Shown here one piece after another: positions 32,715 through 44,599 of a DNA stretch of 64,000 bases. Below the pieces are notes generated by a model, which did no database searches, had not been told where the DNA came from, and saw nothing but the letters and a program-made list of their open reading frames with translations. Origin of the DNA: Smallanthus sonchifolius (lineage: Eukaryota; Streptophyta; Magnoliopsida; Asterales; Asteraceae); assembly GCA_023525975.1 (NCBI GenBank), contig CM042030.1:31242350-31306349 (forward strand), written 5' to 3'. Within the stretch, counting starts at the first letter, position 1. The number at the start of each line of letters is the position of its first letter. A program made the translations under genes and the position numbers.

Positions 32715-34392
32715 TGTAGGTCCACATGACTCATCTAACATATCGATCTCGTGACAGGACGTCTCGATAACATGGAGTGCGGAATCCTTCGTGTTAACGT
32801 ATGCATACTAATTGACAATAGAAACAACAGGTAAATAAACTTCTCTTTGTATATCACCAAAAACATAGAGTTTACAGAATACGATCAATCAAGTCTTTCT
32901 ACTTCGATCTCTAAACAGATTCTGTAAACTCCTATTTATAGACACAAACTCTGCAATAGGCGAACTTAACAAGTTTGCCTCAAAGATGCTTAGGCAAACT
33001 TAACAAGTTCGCCTCTAATAGGATAGGCGAACTTAACAAGTTCGCCTCTAGCAGAACTAGTTCTATCACTTAGACAAAATCTATACAATTACATAAAAAC
33101 ATAAAGACAATAAGACCTAAGCTATTACAAAGCTTTTGTGACAAGCCGACTTTTCGGGTTAACTCAGTTAGTAAATTCCGTTAACTTGCTGTTAAAAACC
33201 TAACCCCGTTAACTATTCCGTTAAGTTTCTTATTAAAAACTTAACCCCGTTAATCAAATCTAACCCCAAGGATTAATTCGATCATAATATCAACTCAAAA
33301 CTACAAAGATAATTACCCTAAATCTATTTGATTAATTTTCTAAGTCAAAATTAAGAGTTTTGGGTTCAGTTGACTTTTAAAAGTCAAACCCGAAATCAAA
33401 TCAACTCAAATCCGCATAATCTCGATCATACCTGTTGAAATTCATAACCAAAATCGAATTCAATACTAATCACGATCATCATGACACTTTTAATTCGAGT
33501 ATTGAATCGAATTAACGCTAATAATGCGAATGCATCTCGTAACCGTCGACTTCATATAAAATTCAATCAAATCCACCATTTTCCGTATACCAATGCACGA
33601 ATTGTTACGCTGCACACACTCAGTAATCCTCTCTGAAGCATTAGCACAATCCAAATTGGTCAGAGAAGCAGAAGACGCCGCCGGAAACCAAACAAGCCTA
33701 AGACGGAACCCGTTTTAGTCGATCTCAGTCGATTCACACTTGTTTCCGGTAATTGAATACACCTTCACTTTCGTTTTTACTCTCTAATGGAAATCCCTAT
33801 ATCAATTACGGCTTAAAACATCAAGATTAGCAAGAACCCGATTCTAGGGTTCGTGAAAAAAACGTTTTGGGGCTTTTGATCCGAAACTCAACCTCCATCA
33901 AATTAAACCACTCAGTCATGTTCGAAATCCCTTGTTTATTAAAACCCATATGCTAATTTAATATTTGAACATCGAATTTGTAAAAATCCAGAACCTAGGG
34001 TTCATCACAACCGATTTAATCAAAACCTGATCTAGACACGTTCTTCATGCAATTAAACTATATCATTAGTTTCGAAATCTTCCTTGTAGTAAAGCCCCAT
34101 AATTCCAGAAAGATTTAACATACAAATCGGTCAATTTGATTCGTAGTTCATATTCTAGGGCTTCGATTTTTGATTTGTAATTAAACGATTTAAAATCATG
34201 ATGTTTTTGCAATTGACTTTACCTACAGATTCGTATACACTCGGTTTACAAAACCCCTATGTGTACAAGATCGATCATAATCGGAATCGGTCGGATTAGG
34301 GGGTGGCTTTGGGTTCGATCGCGATTCGATTTGGGAAAGGGGGGCTCTCGGTAACACGTGATTAAAAGCTTTTCTGTTCAGATAATATCGCG

Positions 34393-34480
34393 ATGACCCT
34401 AGCGGGCGGACTGGTTAAGACAGTGTGCGTGTGTGGGAGAGACCCGGGTTCTAGTCCGGGCTCCCACATTTCTTTTTAAA
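34393..34480 (+). ncRNA. tRNA-like Pol III module in LTR
   Basis: A-box-like GCGGACTGGTTAAGAC (34404-34419) and B-box-like GGTTCTAGTCC (34447-34457) are spaced as in a tRNA gene, followed by T5 at 34473-34477. A strong hairpin, TGTGGGAG paired with CTCCCACA, encloses CCCGG/CCGGG. No complete cloverleaf is visible, so it is not called a functional tRNA. It shares TATCGCGAT and CCCTAGCGGGC with 59119-59150. Confidence 0.6.
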
Positions 34481-35070
34481 CATATTTAATTAATAAAAAT
34501 CATTCTTAATATTATTATATCATTATATAAATGGGTTTTAAACCGGAAAACAACCCATAGGCTCGAGATTTAAATATTCTGTTTATTTTTATGAATGATA
34601 ACCATTTTTATAGAATATACACTTTTATTATTAATAAGTAAAAATAATATGTTTATATTATTTTTAAACCGTAAACGCGTGAAAAATAATATGTTTATAT
34701 TATTTTCGAATTGTGACCCGTATTATTAAATAATATATATTTATATTATTTCAAATCATTTTTATATAACACTGTGAACCAATCGAGACTAAATAATAAT
34801 TAGTTATGTTAACCACTCGTATATATATTATTATTATTTATGTCATTCGTCGCGTAAAGTAATTCCTAAACCCGTGGACACGTTCGTCCACTCTCGTTTG
34901 TTAGAGCGGTTCTTTAAGACGTTCTTTCCGTGTCACAGTCACAATTCCCATTATCATTCCTAATTTATATATTTATAATTTTAGGAAATTCGTAGGTCAT
35001 TTGAGACTTACACTCGTGGTTCCAAACTTACTTCTAGTGTGAACTACCTTCAACGCCAAGCAGGTGAGTT

Positions 35071-35262
35071 TCACGGCCCCTTTTTACCTGTTTTACTATT
35101 GGGGGAGAAACATGCTTACACACAAACGTATTTTACTTGTTTTCCTGTTGAGGAAGAAACAAACATGAAACACCAACTATCATACTTTTACTTGTTTTCC
35201 CCGTGGGGGAGAAACAGGTACGCAAGCAAATATTGTTTTTCCCGTCAGGGGAGAAAACATGA
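35071..35262 (+). repeat. TTTTCCCC/GGGGGAGAAAC repeats in LTR intron
   Basis: Four copies of a unit of the form TTTTACTTGTTTTCCC followed by GTGGGGGAGAAACATG, with variable spacers, lie directly after the donor-like site. The relative at 58418-58560 has the inverted counterpart. Confidence 0.8.
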
Positions 35263-35995
35263 CGCAACTATTTGATTATGGTACTTTATATGATATCACT
35301 GTTGAGACTAAGTGTAACACACTATCACAGAAAGTCCTCATCTTATATCAGACCGTTAATATGGATCTTAGCGAGGTAATGTTTAGTAGTACTACTGGGT
35401 TTGACAAATCCCACCCGCGTTAGTCGCGCTAACTCGATTGGATATCGAACGGGTGAAATGTTAGCCTACTCACATGTGCCAGAGTTGATAGACCTGGTAG
35501 GAGGCATATAAACACAGTCAGCTTCGGTTGCGAGCGCTTTAGTAAGACATGAACATAGGTTAGCTACCTATAGATATGCATATTGAATGTACATAATCTG
35601 GCAAACACACTCTTATTGTAAACTTGAAACCTGTGAACTCACCAACCTCGTGTTGACACTTTTTCTTACATGTTTCTCAGGTCGCTAAGGCACAGGTTGC
35701 ACACTTAGGACATGCATGGAGTCCTACTGTCATATTATCCATTTCAAACATTTGAAACAGTTTACTTATTTACATTGATGGACGCCGATTGCGTGTAATT
35801 ACTTTTGATTTCATATTAATGTTTACGCTTCCGCATTAACTCTGAACTTTTATGTTTTGACATTTCAAGTCCCATATAGTGTCGTTTGATGTAACTAATG
35901 ACTGAGATCCTGGTGTGTCACCTTCCAAATGGTAAAACTCCGTTAGTTGAAATTGGGGGTGTGACAGCTTTTGTCATACATTCTATGTCCTAACA

Positions 35996-36010
35996 GACTC
36001 CCCTTGACAA
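35996..36010 (-). promoter_or_regulatory. polypurine tract, copia A copy 3
   Basis: Minus strand TTGTCAAGGGGAGTC abuts the 3' LTR; one G shorter than in copies 1 and 2. Confidence 0.85.
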
Positions 36011-36035
36011 TAGCTTGATCTTCTGTTTTCAGTCT

Positions 36036-38987
36036 TTATGACGAGCTCTTCCAGTTATCTGGTAATCTGCTTCCTGCGTGCACTCCATATCTCTGACAGA
36101 TCTCCAACACTCTTTTATACTGCAATCCTTGTTCTCTCCATTCATCAGTAAACATAATCTCATTCTTTCTTAATGTCCTCTGATCTTTCTTTGAGAAGTT
36201 AATAAGATTCATTGCATCATAGAAACTAACAATGACCTTATTATCTGTATCATCAATTCTAGCTTCACCAGTATTCACATCTACGTACCACCATTTCATA
36301 TTCTCCAGAAAATCTTGTGGTATTTTCTTCAATGGTATCTTCTGTACAGCACGTACTAGCTTGAACTTATACTTCCAGGTCACAATCTCAGTCTTTTGAT
36401 CTACAATCTTCACTCTGTTTCCTTTCTGTGGCTTTAATCTTTCATACTTCCCTGATCCACCTTCTCTTTTAATCAAGTTAGCAATCACATCAGCTAATCC
36501 ACACTTTGATCTATTAATCAGTGGTTTCGTAGCTAGACCATTCATTTCACACCTTGGCAAGGTATTGAAATACTTGATCCTAGGCTTTAAGTATTGAATA
36601 CCATCAGATCTCTTAAGAGCATTCAACTTCGTGTCATCATCATAAAACTAACTGATGATTCTTCCAATACACCTCTCTTTATTCACATATCTTTCTTTCT
36701 GAGCAGGTTGTATAAGTGACTTGGGTAATACTTTCATCCAACTGTTAACTACTTCTCTCCACTGTTCTCTAGTCATTCATGTCTTTCTATACATCACAGG
36801 TTCTTCATTCGGCTTAGGAGACACAAGATGAGTAGTATCAACATCAGAATCTGTCTTGGATTGAGCAGTATCATCAGGTGTAGTGATATCTTCAACAGAG
36901 TCCATAGAATTTGTTACTCCATCATAAGAAAACTCAGGAATAACATCATCTTGGATGAAGTTATACGGTACATTCAGACCATCACTTCCTTCATATGTAA
37001 CTTTATCTGTACTCTTTTCTATATCAATTTCTACAATCTCTCATTCTTCAACTTCATTATCCATCACATCCTCTTTAACATCATCAAATAATTAATCAAT
37101 ATCATCCAGACATTCTAACTTCTCAGCTTCTTCTTCTTCAAAATCAACAAATAATTCCAATAGTAAAATATCTTCATTCACTCCAGAATCATTCTTGGTT
37201 CCTTCAATATTACCTGATGTAGACTCCCCCTGAACTCTTGATATTGGATTCACGTCAGCGTATTGACGATCACCCTCAATATTACCACCAGGATCATTTA
37301 ATCATCATTTTTTCTTTGAACAGAATCAGCATGACAAGTATCATGTATCCTTAACTCCCCTTGAGCGTCAAGACGCTCAACAAGTTTGGACACCAATAAC
37401 TGCATGTCAGCAATCTGTGTAGCTTGAGCTTGAAGAACCAACTGTCTCTGAGTATAAGTAGACACAAGAGTATCTACCTGAGTCTGCAAAGCAAGCACCT
37501 GTGATTCAAGGAAGGTAATCCTTTTAGAATCAAAAGGCTTTGAAGGACCAGCGTCAGATAAATGTGGAACATGTGGAGAAATCACCGGAGATGGATGTTT
37601 AGATGTAGGAGGTGTAACCAGTAAGGATGCAACAAAAGTAGCGTCCTCAACACCTTGAGATGAATGAGCAGCAGCAATAGAAGCAGACATAAGCTTCTGA
37701 GCTTTTGGAACTGGAATAACATCACTATCCGAGTCAGAATGCTCATCAATTAAAGTTATGTTGCCAAGTACTGATCCAGAAGGAGGATTCTGAACAGACT
37801 TACGCCTCGGTTTTCTGGCTTTAGATTTAATACGTTTCCCCGCATTTGACATAGCCAATCTCTCATAATGATCTGAGCTAAAATCTCTAGACGAATCAGA
37901 ATCAGTAGCTTTAGAATCATGTAAAATAGTATCACCGGAACTCGTATCTACCACATTCCCTTCAGCTTCATGAATGGGTGAGTTCACAGCTTCATTATCA
38001 AAATCGTCCATATTCATACCCAAATCTTGTTCATTATCTTGAGCAATATCTTCTTGAACTGGTTCATTAACAGGAATGTGAACATGTTCTTGTGGAATAG
38101 GAACTTCTGGTTGTTGAATAGGAACTTGTTGCTGTTGAATAGGAACTTGTTGCGGTTGTTGTGGTTGTTGTACTTGATCCTGGACTTGGCCTTGAACTAA
38201 TTATCATTAGGTGACTCAACATAATCAGGATTGATTAAGTAACCAAACAAAGGAATCGGAACAGGAATCAAAGCAACATTTTGTTGTTTAACCTTTGTAC
38301 AATCAGTAAAGATTCTTTTGGACATAGGAGTCAAGGTCAAACAGATTGGATGCTGTGGTAAATCTGGAATTAAATGGTTCAGAATCATTTGCAAAAACAT
38401 AGGGTACATAAGAAACCCTTGACCTTCTAGAGGATTGATTTGCATGACCAACTCACGATAGATATATAAAGCAAAATTAAACCGTTTGTTCAGGGTCAAT
38501 GCAACCATTTCAACTTGTAATGCACTCTTCAAACCATAAGTACCAGCCTTTCTTGGAGACAAACATTGTATGATGACGTGCATAAAATACCTCCATTCTC
38601 CAAGTAAACCACCTTTTCTTGCTTGAGTATCATTTGGTCTGCCTCTGTAACCCATTCTCTGAAAACATCCCATAATCAGTGTTCCAAGATAAGACATAGG
38701 ATCTTCATTAGCACCTCCCAATGCCAAAACATCACGAATAGTGTCCACTGAAATAGCTACCTCTGTATTATTCACCGTAGCACGAAGTACGTGAGGTTCA
38801 ACATTTGTGTCTTGATATACTGTATCCCAGAATTGTTGTATATACGGTAAGCTAATGTACGGATCTGCGGATAAGGCCACATGCAAACGTGAACGATTCA
38901 AAAAGTTGATAATTCCTTGGAAACTAACAGCTTCAGACATATTTGGATCTAACAACGCCACTTGATTAAGTTTGCACGACGATCCAT
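36036..38987 (-). pseudogene. decayed ORF3 of copia A copy 3
   Basis: Homologous over its full length to ORF3 at 16932-20066. The ATG after TTTTACAG (38987) is kept, but a 7-bp deletion within the first 12 codons shifts the frame. Long open stretches follow: N-terminal domain (38197-38960; FLNRSRLHVALSADPYI), middle (37298-38023; coiled coil, basic stretch) and C-terminal domain (36036-36626; NMKWWYVDVNTGEAR). Damage lies near 38200, 38030, 37100-37300 and 36650-36830. Confidence 0.92.
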
Positions 38988-39451
38988 CTGTAAAAGTATT
39001 GGACAAAGAACACACATTAGTCATATAACAAACAAAAGAAAAAAAATCATAAAAAAATTTCACAAAAAAAAATTTCACACAAAAAAAATCACAAGTCCAA
39101 ACACTACTTAGCCCTTAGGCGAAATTAATAAGTTCACTTAGTGTTACAAGAGGCGAACTTATAAGTTCGCTTGAACAAGTTCGCCTGAACAAGTTCGCCT
39201 GACCCAGTTTGTCGATACAAATTCTACAGCAAAATCTCAAAATGTCCAAATCGTCAAAAAAAAATTTCAAATTAAACACATCATAATCATTGATACTCAA
39301 CCACGAAACAATATTAAGCGTCAATTGTAAGTTTTAGCCATGAAACGACACCATATCAGATCAATCTCAGACCGGCGGTCAAATGACGATGAACACAGGG
39401 TCAAAGGATCAAATTTCCATCGATTTAACGAATAAAAAACCCTGAAATTAC
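38988..39451 (-). other. predicted ORF3 leader intron, copy 3
   Basis: Minus strand: donor TTTCTAAG|GTAATTTC, branch-like GACTAAT, acceptor ACTTTTACAG|ATG. It matches the arrangement at 16485-16931 in copy 2. Palindrome half-sites lie within it (39116-39200). Confidence 0.55.
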
Positions 39452-39745
39452 CTTAGAAAGATTCACAATTCAAATCCGATCCAGAGGGAAGCACGAAAAT
39501 TTCAAATCGAAAACCCTAGTTCAGATTGTCACAAGTTCGCTAAAATACCCATAAGTTCGCTCAATAAGTTCGCTCCCACAGTGAAACAAGATAATAAGGA
39601 TAAGTTCGCCTGAATAAAATATTTAATCACAATTAAGTTCGCTTCATTAGGCAAACTTGTTAAGTTCGCTTAACAAGCCTCAGGCGAACATATTAAGTTC
39701 GCTTAATTAGAAACAAGCGAACATATTAAGTTCGCTCCAAACCTT
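39116..39745. repeat. two GCGAACTT palindrome clusters before ORF3, copy 3
   Basis: Cluster 1 (39116-39200) lies in the predicted intron and cluster 2 (39533-39745) upstream of its donor, as in copy 2. The units have the arms AAGCGAACTT/AAGTTCGCTT, several reduced to half-sites. Confidence 0.88.
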
Positions 39746-41201
39746 TGCCATGAACAATTTCTTCACTTTCAACACGTCACATTCTTGTGAACTTCCATCT
39801 GTAGCATGTATCCGATCCAATCCCGAATCATTTTAATAAAAATAAAATTCTCATGGAAGATAGAAACAAAATATTTTTGGATTTTATCTGTACAAAATCA
39901 CATATTTTTGGTTTTTATCTGAGCAAACTGAAACATATATTTTTGAATTAACATCATGAACAAGAAGATCATATCAGTATATGAGTAATTCATCACACAG
40001 TCTATTATCAACTATGGGTAACCTATGATATGAAACAATCAAACTCATTCTTATGTAACTCAAATCTTTTTCATCTTATGTAATTTTTGCAATCAATTTG
40101 AATATTACTTGAAATGATACGCGATAAATTTCAAACTAAACAAGATCAGGTTATGAAATGCTCAATTTTTCATTCCGAATTTGTAATACAAAGCATGAAT
40201 TCTTAAGTTTTCAATATTATATAATTTGAAACTATAAGCATTTTTCTTCCCAATTCATGTGAGTTAGTACCATTTAGATGAAAAACATCGTGTACCCCAC
40301 ATATATGCCAACATAAATTTAAATTTGCATTATCTTCAAGACATACACAGTTTATTGCAAGATTAGATCAATCTCCAAGATGAAATTATCTCTATTAGCA
40401 CAAGTATAGAATAGCAGATCCCAAAGGATATGAGAATCAAGATGATTCAGAATCAAAAGATTCTAATGAATTGGCTTTATAATGAGAATAAATAGATTCA
40501 GGTAGGAGGATCCAACTATTATCTGGATAAATTTTAATGAAATCAGAATAGATGATGTATCTAACTGATCCAAGGGTGAATATATGTTACAACAGATGAT
40601 GTCAGAAACTTATCTTAGTTCAGCAACACATTGCATGTTTTTCGGGGCATGGGCAGTGAAGTGAACTGAAAGAGATTGTGGTAAAGACATAATTCGATAT
40701 TGGTCTCATGAAAATCTTAAAACCATATATTCTATATCTGATAATGATCTTTTACACACACACCCAGGCATATAATGGATTCAAATCACAGATGTAATCA
40801 TATCTTATTTAATTTTCACACTACTATTGGTTCAAAAACGCTTCTAGTCTATTGACAATTCAAGTTTCAAACTCATATTCAAATTAAAACATATTATCAA
40901 GATTAGAGCATTCAAAACACTATCATTTCTTATTTATGCAGACTTTAAAATTTAGATCAAATCAGTTTACTTTAAACTATCATATATCAAAGGTCTACTA
41001 TGGTCATGTGTAATGAACTATTCACTGATGTACTATCATTTCTTCTTTAACTTCAAATGATGTCAATTTTAAATTTTTTATTTTGTTTTGAATTTTTATA
41101 AATAACAATTTTTGACTGAAATTTAAAATGCAGAAATGTAATAAAACAATAAAAGAAATTTAAAACAAAATCTCCCATGAAAATTTGTTTTTGAAAAACA
41201 T
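39746..41201 (-). other. spacer between RNase H and ORF3, copy 3
   Basis: Non-coding, AT-rich, collinear with 14615-16196. It keeps about two 36-bp repeat units (39885-39955) and the GGGGTACACGATG block (about 40285-40300, minus strand). No ORF can be supported. Confidence 0.75.
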
Positions 41202-44200
41202 TTATTCGGGATTGATCATACCTATCATTTTGATCAGAAATTCAAACCTGGTATGATCAAATGCCTTGGTAAAAAGATCAGCAAAATTATCATCTGTATG
41301 TACCTTTACCAGCTCAATCAACTTCTTATCTGCACAATCACGAATAAAATGATATCTAATTTCAATGTGCTTTGTTTTACTGTGCTTAACAGGACTATTT
41401 ATGATAGACATTGTAGCATTATTATCAACAAAACATGGGGGTTCCTGTAAAATTCAAACCATAGTATCTTAATTTCTGTTGGATTCACAAGATCTGTGAA
41501 CAACAACTCGCAGCAGTAATGTATTCTTCTTCACATGTTGAAATGGAGACCGTAGTTTGCTTTTTGCATTACCAGGAAACTAGACGATTACCCAAGAAGT
41601 GGCAACCACCTGTGGTAGATTTCCTGTCCAAACAACAACCACCAAAATCAGAATCAGTGTATGCATTGAATTCAAATTTAGAACCATGTGGAAACCATAG
41701 TCCCAATCTTGTTTCCTTTCAGATAACGAAAGATTCTCTTTACTGCAATCAAATGAGACTCTTTTGGTTTTGCTTGGAACCTGGAACAAATACACACAGT
41801 GAACATTATGTCTGGTCGTGAAGTGGTTAAGTACATGAGAGATCCAATCATTGCACGGTAGAGTCGGCAATCAACTTCTTTTCCATCCGGGTCAGAATTC
41901 AATTTATGATTGACCGGAATCGGAGTATCGTATGGGGTACAGTCCTCCATCTTGAACCGGCTCAAGATGTCATTTACATACTTAGACTGATGAATAAAGA
42001 AACCATCTTCCTTCTGATTAACTTGAAGACCTAGGAAAAATGATAACTCTCCCATAGCTGACATCTCAAACTTCGATTTCATAATACTCTCAAACTCTTT
42101 GCACAACCCTTCATTTGTAGAGCCAAAAATAATATCATTTACATATATATGTACCGGTAGATATTCTCCCCCTGCTTTGTTAATGAATAAAGTCGAGTCA
42201 ATATGACCACGAACAAAGTCATTATCCATAAGATGTGTAGACAACATTTCATACCACGCTCGAGGAGCTTGATGAAGACCATAAACTTTAGACGGATTAA
42301 GTGGATCTTCAAACCCCGGCGACTGACACACATAAACTTCCTCCTTGACTTTACCATATAAGAAAGCACTTTTTACATCTAATTAAAAAACCTTAAATCC
42401 TTTGTATGAAGCAAAAGCAAGAAACAGCCGTATAGCTTCAAGCCTAGCAACAGGAGCATAAACCTCGGTGTAATCAATTCCCTCTTGTAGACTGAAACCT
42501 TGTACAACTAATCTTGCCTTATTTCTCACCACAACACCTCGATAGTCTTTCTTGCATTTAAACACCCACTTCATACCAATTGGATACACACCCTTTGGAA
42601 GATCTACAAGATTCCAAACTTTGAGTTTGTCAAACTGAGCAAGTTCTTCCTGCATGGCCTCTATCCAATTGTTATCACGTAACGCCATTTCGACATTCTT
42701 TGGTTCGACCTGAGAAATAAAACAGGAATGTGAGCATACATCAAAAACATCAGTATCCTTAAAACCTGTATACAAGCAGGTGTTGTCAATAATAGAACGC
42801 GTTTGCACTCCATCTCGCAAATTCCCAATGATATTTGTAATCGGATGAGCTTTGAGTTCCTTGATTGATGCAACCTCAGGAACCGGCAACACATCAACTT
42901 GAGTTGTATCAGATTGATAAGACATATTTTGATTAACTAGTATCTCCAAGTCCAGATTTGTAGGAATCTCCCCCTAAGCCTGTGTCAAATTAGAAGGTTC
43001 ATCAAGTAACAAAGGATCAGCAGAAGAATCTTGGAAAATAACATTTTCATCCTCACTATCAGACTCTTGTGTTCCCGAACAAGAAGCAACATTAGGATCT
43101 GGAGCATATGTAGAAGGAACAAATGAATGTGGAACCGCAGTCGGTAGAAAATCACTATTCTATGTATCCTGACATGAATCATATAATACAGCAGCTTCCT
43201 CAGGAGAAATATCAGAAGGTAATTGAAAAGACTTGAATAAATTGTCATAATCAAAAGCCCAGTCTGGTCCAATCGCCATTTGAGGTAAAGACCGATTAGA
43301 ACAGTCAATATGAAACCATTCTTCAACTTGACGAGTCTCTTTGTTATAAACCCGCTTGGTAGTAGAATTTGCAACATACCCCAGAAAGATCCGTTCAATA
43401 GCCTTAGCACTGAACTTGGTTGGGACATCTCTAACTTTCAACAGGGTGCATGGATTACCAAAAGGTAGTAAATATTCCAGATTCGGCTTACGATTATTAA
43501 GCAACTCATAGCATGTCTTGTTGTGTCGCTTAACGGTCAAAACTCTGTTCAAAACGTGACACGCAGTATTCACAGCCTCAGTCCAAAAAGTTACTGGAAG
43601 CTTAGAATCTGCAAGCATCGTACGTGCCGTTTCAACCAAAGTCCTGTTCTTTCGTTCAGCAACTCCATTTTGTTGAGGTACATATGGCGCACTGAATTCA
43701 TGATGAATTCCCTTTTGAAGACAAAATAAACCCATCTTGCTATTTTTAAACTTGCTGCTATTGTCACTCCTAATTCTTCTGACTTTCTGTTTGAACAAAT
43801 TCTCTAAACCCAGGATTAAGAATTGTACCAACTCTGTGGTTTCGGCTTTAGAAGCAAGGAACTTAACCCATGAAAATCTAGAGAAATCATCTGTTACTAC
43901 CAGACACTAAGATTTAACGCCAATGCTCCTGATACTAATCGGTCCGAACAAATCCATATGCAGTACCTCCAAAGGAGTCATAATTGAATTCTTTGACTTA
44001 GATTTGTGGGACTTCTTGTGTTGTTTCCCTTTCTAGCAAGGAATATAGTCATCGGGAACTGAAAAATTCATTTTCGAAACACCAAAAACAAGATCATTCT
44101 TCACGAGATAATTCATTTTTTGATAATTGATGTGCGAAATTTCCTGTGCCACAAAATAGAATCCGACTCAGACGCCTTGGAGAGTAGACACGTAGGAATT

Positions 44201-44559
44201 AAATCCGTTGTAGTAGCAACACTCATGTCTAGGACATATGTGTCATTTCTCCTCGGAGCCTTCATTAGAATCCATTCGTCATGAATCACAAAGCCCGGTT
44301 TCAAGATATAACACTCAGAATCATTGAAATGAAATGAAAATTTCTAGTCACACACTTGAGATACACTCAAAAGATTATGTTCAAGTTGCTCCACATAGTT
44401 CACTTTCTCAAATTTGACTTTATCGTTCTTTAAAGTACCCTGACCAGTTATGTACCCGCCTTTATTTCCAGCAAAAGCGACATAACCACCATCAATATTA
44501 ATAACATCTTCCAGCAAATGAATATTCCCTGTCATATGTCGAGAACAACCACTATCCAC
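41202..44559 (-). pseudogene. pol: copia A copy 3 pol: protease, integrase, RT, RNase H
   Basis: Protease YVDSGCSRHMTG (about 44560); pre-integrase DSILWHRKF (44113-44304); a stop-rich stretch 43832-44110; integrase with IRSDNSSKF (second D kept, motif altered) and NGVAERKNRTLVE (43160-43831); RT with RNKARLVVQGFSLQEGIDY (42383-42949), a 7-codon deletion before YGLHQAPRAWYE, and YVNDIIFG at the catalytic site, where the first Asp is Asn; RNase H end KTKHIEIRYHFIRDCADKK (41202-41411). Multiple frameshifts and stops plus the changed catalytic Asp make it inactive. Integrase and RT belong to a different family from copia B. Confidence 0.93.
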
Positions 44560-44599
44560 ATACCACGTATTGTTGATAGTCCTCCTTGGTTGTCCCTAC

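Larger units (their letters stand above)
33137..35966 (+). repeat. solo gypsy LTR with tRNA-like module, 5-bp target duplication
   Basis: Starts TGTGACAAGCCGACTTTTCGG, ends GGGGTGTGACA, flanked by GCTTT at 33132-33136 and 35967-35971; removal restores the copia LTR exactly. Contents in order: inverted W-box pair (33370-33387), tRNA-like module (34393-34480), TATA-like ATTATATAAATGGG (about 34510), donor-like AAGCAG|GTGAGTTTC (35064), repeats of TTTTCCCC/GGGGGAGAAAC type, and acceptor-like CATGTTTCTCAG|G (ending 35680). Same group as 2743-3745, 57800-60186 and 62167-64000. Confidence 0.92.
32715..35995 (-). repeat. 3' LTR of copia A copy 3, split by a solo LTR
   Basis: The LTR occupies 32715-33136 and 35967-35995, the second part including the duplicated GCTTT. 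It carries three GCGAACTT/AAGTTCGC pairs (32957-33050); two arms have changed GCGA to GCAA or TTCG to TTTG, as expected from loss of methylated CpG. The TATA box is at about 32930-32940 (minus strand CTATAAATAGG). Confidence 0.93.

Noticed and set aside
34393..34480. Genuine tRNA gene
   Set aside because: A/B-box-like sequences and a T-run are present, but no complete cloverleaf with anticodon arm; recurrence at the same place in several LTRs argues for an element-internal module.
33137..35966. MULE-type DNA transposon with a 9-bp duplication AGCTTTTGT
   Set aside because: The same junctions fit TG...CA ends with a 5-bp duplication GCTTT, and sequence homology shows it is a gypsy LTR; no terminal inverted repeats beyond a few bases.
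36828..37091. 87-aa plus-strand ORF
   Set aside because: Antisense of the acidic segment of ORF3 copy 3; a similar shadow exists at 1225-1593.
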